Source: Portulaca oleracea (taxonomy: Eukaryota; Streptophyta; Magnoliopsida; Caryophyllales; Portulacaceae). From it: a stretch of 64,000 nt of DNA. Position 1 is the first letter of the stretch. Each line of letters begins with the position of its first letter. Below, in pieces: positions 33,775 through 42,771 of this stretch. The notes beneath the pieces were generated by a model, which worked only from the letters and a program-made list of their open reading frames with translations, did no database searches and was not told the DNA's origin. The position numbers were made by a program, and so were the translations under genes. Location of the stretch: NCBI GenBank assembly GCA_029582165.1, contig CM055870.1:48998513-49062512 (forward strand). Reading direction: 5' to 3'.

Positions 33775-34734
33775 CTATGCTCTCAAGTTATACAGATTGA
33801 AATCTTCTCCCTTATCTTGCTCCAATGGATTGTATTTATCAAAAAGCTCTTGAAGATAAGATTTTCCTTCTGCGGATAAGAATTCTCCAGCTCTGATTTT
33901 TAACAAATATTCATATACATCTTCAGATTTAGCTCCGTTGAGATCAACAAGTTGATCAAACTTCTTTGGATAAGTGCAAGTAGTGTTACCACAATGGATA
34001 ACCCTATATCCTCTATCAATATTCATCCATAGATGATGCATTAATTTGTAAAATCCAGTTGCTCTTGCCTTTGAAGGATGAATTATTTTTTCTCTTCTTT
34101 CTGGAAACCACTCTTCTTTTGTAAGATATCCTCCAGATGTATCTTCAACTCTAATCAGATAATGGGTCGGACTGATCTTATCTCGATTGTACTCAATATT
34201 AACACATTCATAGAAAGTAATCGGCCATCCTGCAACTTTTCTTACTTCTGGTGAATGGATTTTGCACACCCTTCTAAATACAAATTTCTGGAATTTTGTA
34301 AATCTTGGAAATAATGTTCCTTCTGGATTAGGGACAATGTGGCCTTCATTGGTCCAGAATTCCCTTACCATCCCATACTCCCAAGCCTTCCTTATTGGAT
34401 CATTTGGAGGGGTAGTATTCAGGCAGAAGTGTACTTTTCCTACTCCAGAAAAACCTAAGAAACTAATATTTTCCCCCCAAGCTCTCCAGACTTCACGGTT
34501 ATAATATCTCAAGGGATCCATGACCGATGCATACCACTCATGAAACCAATTTTTCTGAGCTTTTCTTGTAATAACACTCTGAATATCATAACAACTTTCG
34601 AGATAATTAATCTCAAGTTCATCGAGACTAAATTTCTCGGCTATCAAATATTCAACATAACTGAAAATAAATCTGCATCTTTTCTTTTTATTTTTTCTAA
34701 GATTACTTAGAACGAATCTACCAGGAGGTGACAC
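33775..34734 (-). CDS. Viral transactivator-like ORF
   Basis: This open frame of 319 codons follows the RT ORF by 34 bases, the place of the translational transactivator/inclusion-body protein in cavemoviruses and solendoviruses. The product is rich in aromatic and basic residues (WFHEWYASVMDPLRYY near residue 63). No stop interrupts it. The nominal first codon at 34,734 is GTG. The frame is open about 40 bases further upstream to a TAA that overlaps the end of the RT ORF, with no in-frame ATG, so the natural start has probably been lost or shifted. The assignment rests on position and general resemblance, not on a diagnostic motif. Confidence 0.6.
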   Translation of the reverse strand: MSPPGRFVLSNLRKNKKKRCRFIFSYVEYLIAEKFSLDELEINYLESCYDIQSVITRKAQKNWFHEWYASVMDPLRYYNREVWRAWGENISFLGFSGVGKVHFCLNTTPPNDPIRKAWEYGMVREFWTNEGHIVPNPEGTLFPRFTKFQKFVFRRVCKIHSPEVRKVAGWPITFYECVNIEYNRDKISPTHYLIRVEDTSGGYLTKEEWFPERREKIIHPSKARATGFYKLMHHLWMNIDRGYRVIHCGNTTCTYPKKFDQLVDLNGAKSEDVYEYLLKIRAGEFLSAEGKSYLQELFDKYNPLEQDKGEDFNLYNLRA

Positions 34735-34768
34735 CCTTCCTAGTAATTCGGGTAACCATCGTTCTGCT

Positions 34769-36721
34769 TCATCTGCTTATCGGCGCGAGACATTCACCAT
34801 GTTGAATTCCATTGGCTAATTCTCGCGTCAGGCTGTCTGCTAATGAATTCTTTGAACCCTGTATGTGTTCAATAGAGAAAGAGAACTGGTTAAGCCATAA
34901 TTGCCAACGCAGGAGTCTCCCTTGCGCTTGCATATTTGATAAATTCTTTTTAACAAAGCCAAGTATGCCTTTGCAATCAGTTCGGATTAGAAATTCTTTT
35001 GGAGCTAAAAAGATTAAAAACTTTTCAATTCCTCTTATGATAGCAAGAATTTCTTTTTCCATGGTAGTGTAATTGCATTCAGCCTTATTAAAACTTCCAC
35101 TGCAATATTTGCAGAGACGTTCTCCTTCTTTGATTTTGAATACTGCACTCCAGTGCTCATTGCTAGCATCTGTCTCAAGAATCAAATCATCTTCTTCGTT
35201 AGGCAAATTAAGGACAGGAAGATTTTGACATAAATTTTTAAGATTCCTTACAAGCAATGAATCATCCAAAGTCCAAGTCCACTCAACATCTTTTTTAAGT
35301 TTTCTTTGCAAAGCCTTTCTCAACTTTGCTAGATCCTTGATAAAATATGATGCATAGGTGAGACACCCTAAAAATCTTTCTAGCTGTTTTCTATTCTCAA
35401 TTTTTTCAGGAAACTTTTCTATTTTTTCTAGGATGTGTTTTTGCAGAATGACTTGTCCAACTTTAATTTGTAATCCAAGAAATTCTATTTCTTGCTCAGC
35501 ATAGACACACTTGTTTTTTCCAAGGACAACTCCATGATTGATGCACTTTTGAGTTACCGCTAAGAGATCATCCTTGTGTTGTTCAATAGTTTTAGAGAAA
35601 ATAAGGATATCATCAATATACACCAAACAACAATGACTGAGATCTTTGAAGATCTTATCCATTCTCCTTTGGAATATTTGAGGTGCATTCTTAAGACCAA
35701 ATGGCATGACTAACCATTCATAATGCCCTTGAGGCGCACTAAAGGCTGTTAAAGGAATGCTTTCTTCGTCCATTTTTATTTGCCAGTAACCACTCTTGCA
35801 ATCCATTTTAGAGAACCATAAGGCTCCTTGGATTCTATTGAAGAGAACTGTTTTGTTTGGAATATAGTATCCATCGAAGACTGTGCTATCATTAAGCTTT
35901 TTGTAATTGATGACTATTCTAGCTTTTCCTCTTTTCTCTTCAGCATGATTTCTAACCATGAACGCAGGACTTGTATGTCTACTCTTGCTATCCCTGATAA
36001 GCTTTTTATCTAAAAGTTCTTTTATTTGTTCCTTAAACTCTTGGATATCTTGGTGTGTATACACCATCTGTTTAACCCTAATAATGGTATTGGGATCTGT
36101 TAAACTGATAGTAGCGTAGGTTTTATCTTTATCCCAAAATTTTAAAGGGTTGTCAGAATAGAGTTCTTTACATAACTCTTCTTGTTGTTTTTCAGTCTGT
36201 TCTTTAACAGATAACTCTAGAAGTGAAATAGTCAACGCTACTTCTTTTTGAGTTGGCATTACCTTCTCACCACGCTGGTTGTGCAAAAAATCTATTGTCT
36301 GGTGGGTATATGCCTGTTGTAGCTTCTTAATAGGTACTGAGTGACCATCTATTGTGAAGATAATTTGTTGAATGGTTTGGGTACAAGGAGAATATAATCT
36401 TTGGAAGTTATTTCCAATGATCATATCATGTGACGGTCGGTTTGTTGCCCAAATTATTGGAATTACACACTTGACACCTCCCAATTCTGTAGTCAAACCT
36501 TCAATAGCTTCACTATGGGTCATAACACTATTATCCGCAATTCTCACTTGCAAAGGATTCTTTGCTGTTTTCCATAAATATTCAGGAAATAGTGTCTTTT
36601 TGCCAAAGCATATTGAACATCCACTATCTATGTATGCACATAATTCATATTTGTCAATTCCTTCAATGCATACTTTTATAGGAATGTAGATGCTATTGGG
36701 GTTGGTTTTGGTGACCTTCAT
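34769..36721 (-). CDS. Viral protease, reverse transcriptase and RNase H
   Basis: An uninterrupted 650-residue frame with ATG at 36,721. An aspartic protease lies near the N-terminus (IDSGCS, Asp at about residue 32). The RT has FSKMDCKSGYWQIK near residue 303 and the YIDD active site at about 368-371. RNase H follows with ETDASNEHW, TMEKEILAII and RTDCKG, ending with SLADSLTREL. It copies pregenomic RNA into DNA in the virus. Its start overlaps the end of the preceding ORF by 29 bases in another frame, a retained viral arrangement. All catalytic motifs appear present, which is notable in a copy whose other ORFs are broken. Confidence 0.93.
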   Translation of the reverse strand: MKVTKTNPNSIYIPIKVCIEGIDKYELCAYIDSGCSICFGKKTLFPEYLWKTAKNPLQVRIADNSVMTHSEAIEGLTTELGGVKCVIPIIWATNRPSHDMIIGNNFQRLYSPCTQTIQQIIFTIDGHSVPIKKLQQAYTHQTIDFLHNQRGEKVMPTQKEVALTISLLELSVKEQTEKQQEELCKELYSDNPLKFWDKDKTYATISLTDPNTIIRVKQMVYTHQDIQEFKEQIKELLDKKLIRDSKSRHTSPAFMVRNHAEEKRGKARIVINYKKLNDSTVFDGYYIPNKTVLFNRIQGALWFSKMDCKSGYWQIKMDEESIPLTAFSAPQGHYEWLVMPFGLKNAPQIFQRRMDKIFKDLSHCCLVYIDDILIFSKTIEQHKDDLLAVTQKCINHGVVLGKNKCVYAEQEIEFLGLQIKVGQVILQKHILEKIEKFPEKIENRKQLERFLGCLTYASYFIKDLAKLRKALQRKLKKDVEWTWTLDDSLLVRNLKNLCQNLPVLNLPNEEDDLILETDASNEHWSAVFKIKEGERLCKYCSGSFNKAECNYTTMEKEILAIIRGIEKFLIFLAPKEFLIRTDCKGILGFVKKNLSNMQAQGRLLRWQLWLNQFSFSIEHIQGSKNSLADSLTRELANGIQHGECLAPISR

Positions 36722-37636
36722 AACGATTTTCTGTATGCATGTTCAATTCTGGGGCTTCTTTAGCAAGTTCATCCTCATATATAGGTTCACTTATAGTCCT
36801 AGTTTTGTAGCCAATGATCTTTCTATCTAGACTGGTTGTTCTATCTAGACAAGATCTTGCAGAATCGAAACTCATTCTACTCATTTCAGAAGTCATACTT
36901 ATAGCATCATCATCTTTTGATACTAGTTTATCTCTAACCGATGAGCTTTCTCCCCAATCAGATCTAGTACTCATATTCCTTAACAATTGAGGTTTGATGG
37001 TGATTTTACCATCTTCATTAATCTTAATAACATTTTTCTTGCCAATTTTGGTTGGATTAGAGAAATATCAATCCAAGAACGTTCTATCCTGATATCTTGA
37101 GGATTTGATTTTATCCTCTGAATTTTCTGTTTAGGCTCAGGACTCTCAAACTTTTCAGCTTCTATCATAGTAACTTTTGTCTTTGGATCTATGGTATTAT
37201 CTAACTTGTAGATAATTTTCCAGAATATCCTAAGTGGGTAACCACCTTGTTTCATATCCATACCAACCGTTTTTATCTTTAAAGATAAAAAGTTTTTGGC
37301 AAAGTCGTCCTTAAGGCTAACATAATATCATGGTCTGCAGTTGAATCCGACCGATCCATTACGTAAATTAGTCTTTATGCCAGTGATAATCTGATTGTGA
37401 AATTTATTGTGCCTAATATCACAAAGCAAAGCATAAAGATCTATATCCTTACCATAATGTTGTAATGGAGTTATCTGGATTTGCACACTTCCTACATGGA
37501 TATATCTATATTTTCTATCCTTGTTATGCCTCAAAATAATTTCCCAATTGATTAGGTTTACTTCTCCAACATCATACTCACAATCTTTAATCTCCAAGTC
37601 TCCGTCCATCATTTCACAAACATATTTTGACTTTAA
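36693..37636 (-). pseudogene. Viral movement protein region
   Basis: Three frames share this region: 37,612-37,328, then the frame holding 37,261-36,980, then 36,986-36,693. The first has the caulimovirid 30K-type movement-protein signature around NWEIILRHNKDRKYRYIHVG. The second continues it (GGYPLRIFWKIIYKLD). The third is a Ser/Asp-rich tail ending just inside the RT ORF. Stops and frameshifts near 37,325, 36,980 and 37,640 break what should be one coat-movement ORF. Confidence 0.75.
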
Positions 37637-38702
37637 CTAAAAGATGGATTTTTTGTAGATCATATCCTTTTGGATAATTGGAATTACCCAATCACCTTTA
37701 ACTTCTTCACTGTGATTTTCATCATCTATAATGAATTCTTCTCCTTGTAAGTCTCCTAGACTCACTGAACTACCTTCCATCATATGACTAGTATCTTCAT
37801 AATCGGAGTCAGAATCCTCATCTATGACGATTTCAACAATACCTTTGTTATTGCTAAAGGCAAGCTCAAAGTCTTCTTCTTCAGTTATTTTGTCATACTC
37901 AAGACTTCCTAAAGTTTCTATCAATTTATGATTTTTCTTGTTTTTACACTCATTAGCATAGTGACCAACTTCACCACAAGCCCAACATTTACAATTACTT
38001 TTGTCTGTGGGGCAATAAGTACTCTTTCTGAAAAATCTTCTTTTCTTTGGGGCTCGTTTGTTGGTATATTGTTTTCTCCTGAGTTTTTCACCTCTTTGCT
38101 TATTAAAAGCTTTTTTTCTTATAGCCTCTTTTTTGTTCAGTGGCTCCCCATCTGTGTGGAGTGTCCCAACAGAATAGGAATTGTTTCTTCATGGTTTGAT
38201 GTTTTTTGATATTTAGACATTGATCAGTGACCCATCTTCTTATAAAGGCACATCTCATACCAAGAGTATCGGTATGTTCAGGATTCTTTTTCAACCATTC
38301 TTCAAATTTCTCTTGAATAATGGAATTTATAGGATAAGGTAGTTTATCATAAAACATAGCCAAATTCGTAGGGTTATGGCCAATTTTATAATAAAAGTAA
38401 CTAAACTCATTAATATAATGCTCTAGATATCTCATATCTAGAATTTCTATACTAGCAAGTTTTCGTTGATATTCTCTTATCTTTTCTTCCATTTCTAGAT
38501 TAACACCAATAAACTCCATAGAAATCTCTTTGCACAGGGCTTTAAACATTTCAGTAGGATTTTCTACTGCTCTCAATATAGCTTTAGCCTCTTCAAAACT
38601 AGAATCATACCAATCTGCCACTGTTCCTGAGAAACTGTGTTCTAAATAATTTAGAAAGTTTTCAGATGTCCAGTTGGCATTTAGATTGAGAACACTACTC
38701 AT
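37637..38702 (-). pseudogene. Viral coat protein region
   Basis: The first frame (38,702-38,103, 199 residues) matches a capsid core by layout (WYDSSFEEAKAI, AFIRRWVTDQCL). A frameshift in a T-rich run near 38,105 separates it from the next open stretch. That stretch carries a CCHC zinc finger, CWACGEVGHYANEC (37,946-37,993), the RNA-binding motif of caulimovirid coat proteins. A very acidic segment (DEDSDSDYED) follows and the frame stops at 37,637. Confidence 0.75.
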
Positions 38703-38813
38703 ACCCCTCTTCCAATGTTCAAATATTTATTCCCTGTTATGGACTTCATCTAGATTTAACATGTACCCCGTTTGACTTATGGGAGTAAGACTTACTTCTT
38801 CATGAAGAGGTTG

Positions 38814-38902
38814 ATATAGGCTGGTTGGGTATTTTCCGGCCAAAATAGCCGGAAACAATGAAAAGACTTAAATACCCCTTGACTTATGTGTGAATCCTCA
38901 CT
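38814..38902 (+). repeat. 89-bp copy of Pack-MULE sequence inside the virus
   Basis: This segment (GGCTGGTTGGGTATTTTCCG ... GAATCCTCACTCTTC) is essentially identical to 39,104-39,192, the inner edge of the Pack-MULE left TIR and the leader of its RING gene. It lies 98 bp outside that element. The enclosing inserted stretch is bracketed by the 12-bp direct repeat TCTAGATTTAAC (38,749-38,760 and 38,920-38,931), and TTCTTCATGAAGA occurs on both sides. Confidence 0.8.
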
Positions 38903-39008
38903 CTTCATGAAGAAGTAAGTCTAGATTTAACTTGTTTTGTTGATTTTGGAAAGGATATTTATTTTTAAAAGTAGTACTTGGATTACTTAAACTTTTATAC
39001 TCAAGCAC

Positions 39009-40263
39009 CAAAAAATTGCTCGGGGTGCCATACATTCCTCAAAAGTGACTATTTGGGGACCACATTATTTTTTTTTTACTCGTTGGGGACCAGATTGTGG
39101 TCAAAATAGGCTGGTTGGGTATTTTCCGGCCAAAATAGCCGGAAACAATGAAAAGACTTAAATACCCCTTGACTTATGTGTGAATCCTCACTCTTCTCCA
39201 TGCTCTGACCACCATCCTCATTCTTCATTCCTCACTCAGATCCACAACAATGGCGACCACCACCAACACCAACACCAACAGCAATAACTCCGACGTCGGT
39301 GACTTCGAATGCAACATCTGCTTCAACTTAGCCCAAGATCCCATCGTCACCCTCTGCGGTCGCCTCTTTTGTTGGCCGTGTCTCTACAAATGGCTCCATT
39401 TCCACTCCCAATCCCAAGAATGTCCCGTCTGCAAGGCCCTCATCCAGGAACACAAACTCGTCCCTCTCTATGGTCGCGACAAGAATTCCTCAGATCCAAG
39501 GTCGAATCACACCGTTGGAGGTGTTGACATCCCGAATCGACCATCTGGGCAGCGTCCTGAGACTGCGACTCCCCCTAAAAACAACCAGTTTCATCCCCAT
39601 GGGTTTGGGTTTCTCGAGGGATTTGGTGGGTTTCCTCCTGTTGTTACGGCAAGGTTTGGGAACTTCGCGCTTTCTGCGAGTTTTGGGGGGTTGATTCCGT
39701 CCTTGTTTAACTTTGAGATGCATGGGTTTTCTGATGCCATCTATGGTGGTGGGGGTTATCATCATCATCAGCAGCATCAGCATCAGACTAAAACAACCCC
39801 ACCATTCAATTGAAGGTTGTCGATCTTCAGAACAATTGAATGCTGTCGATTTTGAATTCGTTTGATGCCATCTCAGACAATGAATTCCTTTATGAGTTAC
39901 CTCCCATCCTCAAGTCTCCAGCTTCCTCAAGTCTCCAGCTTCCTCCTCAAGTCTCCAGCTTCCTCTCTCTCAAATTTTTCTCACAAATGTCGACTGAATT
40001 TGGTATTTGGGAGGGGGGAGGGGTTAAGTCAGTTTTAAATAAAAAAAATTGGAGCCAAAAAAGGGGTATTTTTGTCACTCCATGGGTCTAAATGATTTTT
40101 GTGTTGACTCCAGCTATTCTCACCGGATTTTCATAACTTTTGGCCGGAAGATACCCAACCAGCCTATTTTGACCACAATCTGGTCCCCAACGAGTAAAAA
40201 AAATAATGTGGTCCCCAAATAGTCACTTTTGGGGAATGTATGGCACCCCTGAGCAATTTTTTG
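39009..40263. mobile_element. Pack-MULE carrying a RING-finger gene
   Basis: A 1,255-bp element is flanked by the perfect 9-bp duplication CTCAAGCAC (39,000-39,008 and 40,264-40,272). Its terminal inverted repeats are about 135 bp (39,009-39,143 and 40,129-40,263), starting CAAAAAATTGCTC. Nine-base target duplications and long TIRs identify a Mutator-like element. It encodes no transposase but contains a host-like RING gene, the definition of a Pack-MULE. It is inserted in the first ORF of the pararetrovirus, so it is younger than the viral integration. Confidence 0.9.
39250..39813 (+). CDS. Captured RMA-type RING-finger gene (RING His lost, anchor missing)
   Basis: The 187-residue intronless frame resembles RMA-family E3 ubiquitin ligases, which sit in the ER membrane. 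A Ser/Thr/Asn-rich N-terminus is followed by a C3HC4 RING at residues 21-61: CNIC, C36, FCWPC and CPVC. The fourth zinc ligand, normally His after TLCG, is Arg38 (CGC; a single base change from CAC). After the RING come KLVPLYGR, a Gly/Phe-rich segment and a His/Gln-rich tail ending TPPFN. The C-terminal transmembrane helix typical of RMA proteins is absent; the stop precedes it. Ligase activity is therefore doubtful. A CTCAAGTCTCCAGCTTCCT triplication (39,909-39,970) lies downstream. Confidence 0.8.
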   Translation: MATTTNTNTNSNNSDVGDFECNICFNLAQDPIVTLCGRLFCWPCLYKWLHFHSQSQECPVCKALIQEHKLVPLYGRDKNSSDPRSNHTVGGVDIPNRPSGQRPETATPPKNNQFHPHGFGFLEGFGGFPPVVTARFGNFALSASFGGLIPSLFNFEMHGFSDAIYGGGGYHHHQQHQHQTKTTPPFN

Positions 40264-40482
40264 CTCAAGCACTCGATGTCTTAAATCGTTTAACAAACTT
40301 ATATGGGAAGTATCAGCAAACTTGTTTAAAGCTCTTACTTCACTTCTAAGTGCTTCTAAATCTTTCTTAAGGTCTAAAATTAAATCAAAGATAGAATTTA
40401 ACTGAGCTCCTACCCCACTTGTTTGATCTGGGTTATTGATTATATGAGCATAATCAGAGTAAGGACAATTAGATGAGGTCAT
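40264..40482 (-). pseudogene. Viral first ORF (coiled-coil), cut by the Pack-MULE
   Basis: From ATG 40,482 the frame encodes about 73 residues before the Pack-MULE. The region IFDLILDLKKDLEALRSEVR is a clear coiled coil, as in small caulimovirid virion-associated or ORF1 proteins. The reading frame stays open across the inferred empty site and continues to a stop near 38,900, although that end is altered by the 89-bp duplication. Function is unassigned. Confidence 0.55.
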
Positions 40483-40534
40483 TAATTTTTAAATAATATA
40501 TTTTTAAATTCACTAATTACAATTAGTGAAGTTT

Positions 40535-40554
40535 GATACGTGGCTTTGATACCA
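40535..40554 (-). other. Viral primer binding site
   Basis: TGGTATCAAAGCCACG on the minus strand, about 55 bp upstream of the first viral ORF, is close to the tRNA-Met primer site conserved in Caulimoviridae (TGGTATCAGAGC type). It marks the start of minus-strand DNA synthesis and supports the genome orientation. Confidence 0.8.
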
Positions 40555-40810
40555 AATGGAAAAGGACCAAATATAGAGCAGAAATATATAAACTATAATA
40601 AACGAAATTATTAAATAGCGCAGAAATATAGTTTTTAACTTCCAGGGACCAAAAACAAAACTAAAAACCAAGCAGGGACTAAAGTGCAAATATGAAAAGT
40701 TCAATTGTCACCTAGAAACTATTACCTCATAATATAGGGTCATGGTAGTTATTTTTCAAAATATTGGGCCCTTATAATTATTACACTAAAATGTAGGGTC
40801 CTGATTGTCT

Positions 40811-41006
40811 TTAATTCCTTTGACTAAATTTTGACCGTTAATTACTCACAAATTACAATGAGTTACTATATGAAATTACCTTCATTAGAATGATACTTTA
40901 CTAAAAATTATAATGGGATTATTTTCATATTGTAACTCATTATAATTTGTGAATAATTAACGGTCAAAATTTAGTCAAAGTGTCAACTAATTTGGGACGG
41001 ATTGAG
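40811..41006. repeat. MITE, same family as 311-513
   Basis: Inverted arms: CTTTGACTAAATTTTGACCG near 40,817 and its complement near 40,965-40,987. An inner pair around CAATGAGTTA/TAACTCATT matches the family. The right end continues to a Stowaway-like terminus, AATTTGGGACGGATTGAGTA; the matching left terminus is missing. From 40,555 to 40,810 there is no gene. Confidence 0.65.
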
Positions 41007-41019
41007 TACCTAATAATGT

Positions 41020-41375
41020 TTTTCCTAAATTATTGTCCAAATAAGTTACTCAAATATATATTACAAGAAGTAACAAATTACTGCCTTGTTTTTTTTTTCA
41101 TTTTTGGCCAAAAGTAAAAATCTTTGCACCTCGACTAGTGTTTTTAACTTGTTATCCAGAAGCTAGACTATTCCCAACTATATACTCTCTTTTTCTTTCA
41201 AAATTGCTTAGTAATTTTTTTCTTTCAAAATTATTTAATAATCTTTTTCCAAAATTACAATCTAAATAAATTACTCAAGAGTATATTACGAGAAAAACAA
41301 ATTACTATCCTGGTCTTTCTTTCATTTTTGGCCGGAAGTAAAAAGCTTTGGACATCGACTAGTGTCTTTAACTTG
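41020..41375 (+). repeat. ~228-bp tandem repeat, left part of array
   Basis: About one and a half units precede element E. The unit landmarks are ATATATATTACAAGAAG, CATTTTTGGCC, GACTAGTGTTTTTAACTTGT and AACTATATACTCTC. The array breaks at TTTAACTTG, where element E inserted, and resumes at 51,521. Confidence 0.75.
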
Positions 41376-42645
41376 TGTTCGGTCTCATTTCGAGCCTAAT
41401 TGATACCTTTAATAAAGGCTTTTGCTTGTTTTAGGCCCCTAATTATCGGTTAGTTATGATGATTTTGTGTTTCTGTAGGTTAAATAAAAGAATAGCGGAA
41501 TAAAGGAATCAAAGAGTTTAAAAATCCAACACCCAGGGCGTAGCACCCGCTACGAACTGAACAGAAGGGCGTAGCACCCGCTATGGCAGCTGTAGCACCC
41601 GCTACGACAGCAGCGGGGAAACCAGAATTTTTCTTCCAAAGCGTAGCACCCAATACGAAAGTTGTAGCACCCGCTACAAACTAAGCAGAGCGTCGTAGCA
41701 CCCGTGAATGACGCCATAGCGCCCGCGACGACGATCGAAAGTTCAACAAAAATTTCCGAGCCAATGAAGCGCCCGCGACGATTATGTAGCACCACTACCA
41801 CTTGAACAAGAAGACGTCGCACCCGTGACCAATGTCGTAGCGGCTGCGACCAGCAAGAAGAGCATGATGGAAGTTTTTCCGCCGAAAGCGTCGCACCCGC
41901 GAAGACCAGAAATTTCGGAAATAAAAAAAAGGGTTGTGGCTGCATGTAGGGTTTTGGGAAATTATTTTATTTTCTTTTCCCTAATTCTTTCTATATATAC
42001 ACTATGATACATCATTAGTTTTATTATTAGAGATTTAGTTTTAGCATTAGCTTTTCATTCTTAGATTTAGTTTTATTAGTTTTTAAGTTTTCTTTAGTTT
42101 CTTTCAATTGTAATTCACTCTTTTGCTAGTTAATTCAAGTTGATTCATATTCATCGTTCTTTCTCGCCTTCATTCGTAGTCATTTTCAATGTCTCTTCTT
42201 TCAATCTTGTTAGAATTAGTTTCCACCAAAAATTTAATTTTTAGTGAAGAGGAGGATTAAAGTTCCCTGAATTCTCCTTTCGAGTGAAGGATTCAGGCAG
42301 TCTTAGTAATCCAAATTACGCTTTTTCTTGTTTGTTCGGAAGAAGATTCGTGATTCATGATTCAAGATTCGAGATTAAAGTAAAGTACAATGCATTCCAG
42401 GTTCATGTTTTCTTTCCTTAATTCCATAATTTAATTCAGTTTTAGTTCCTTATTCATTGCATTCTTAGTTATGATTTTTCCTTTTAGTTTTTAATTTCCA
42501 ATTCACGCTTAGGTTAGTTTAATCGATGTTCATTATTTACTGCTTTCGAATTTGAACCCTACCAAACCAATTTCCTAAACCTAACACACCATCCCTAAGG
42601 ATACCACAACCCTTACTTATAAAACCCAATCTCTACAACCGAACA
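41376..42645 (+). repeat. Element E 5' LTR
   Basis: 1,270 bp from TGTTCGGTCTCATTTCGAGC to CTACAACCGAACA. U3 (41,537-41,920) has a run of GTAGCACCCGCTAC-type inverted repeats (for example 41,540-41,553 and 41,592-41,605). A TATA box, CTATATATAC, is at 41,991-42,000. The R-U5 half aligns with elements A and C. Confidence 0.9.
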
Positions 42646-42646
42646 A

Positions 42647-42664
42647 TGGCGTCGTTGTCGAGGA
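42647..42664 (+). other. Element E primer binding site
   Basis: TGGCGTCGTTGTCGAGGA follows the LTR by one base; a variant of the tRNA-Asp-type site used by element A and, nearly intact, by element D. Confidence 0.75.
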
Positions 42665-42771
42665 TAATGTTATTTGGTAGATTAGGTTATTGGTTTTGTA
42701 GATAGTTTATCGCTTTCTTAGTTTTAATTCCGAAAAAGTGTGAGCATAAAAATTGAAAAAAAAAAAGAATT

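Larger units (their letters stand above)
33425..40554 (-). mobile_element. Endogenous pararetrovirus (cavemovirus/solendovirus-like)
   Basis: A near full-length Caulimoviridae genome is integrated in reverse. In transcript order it has a tRNA-Met primer site, a coiled-coil ORF, a coat-plus-movement ORF, a protease-RT-RNase H ORF and a transactivator-like ORF, then a TATA box and a polyadenylation signal. No integrase is present, as expected of this family. Coat before movement in one ORF, with a separate RT ORF, is the layout known from cavemoviruses and solendoviruses. The first two ORFs carry frameshifts, stops and a transposon insertion; the RT ORF is uninterrupted. As it stands this copy is defective. 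Confidence 0.88.

Noticed and set aside
33775..34734. Interpretation as a host gene next to the virus
   Set aside because: It directly follows the viral RT stop in the same strand and precedes the viral promoter, so it fits the viral map better.
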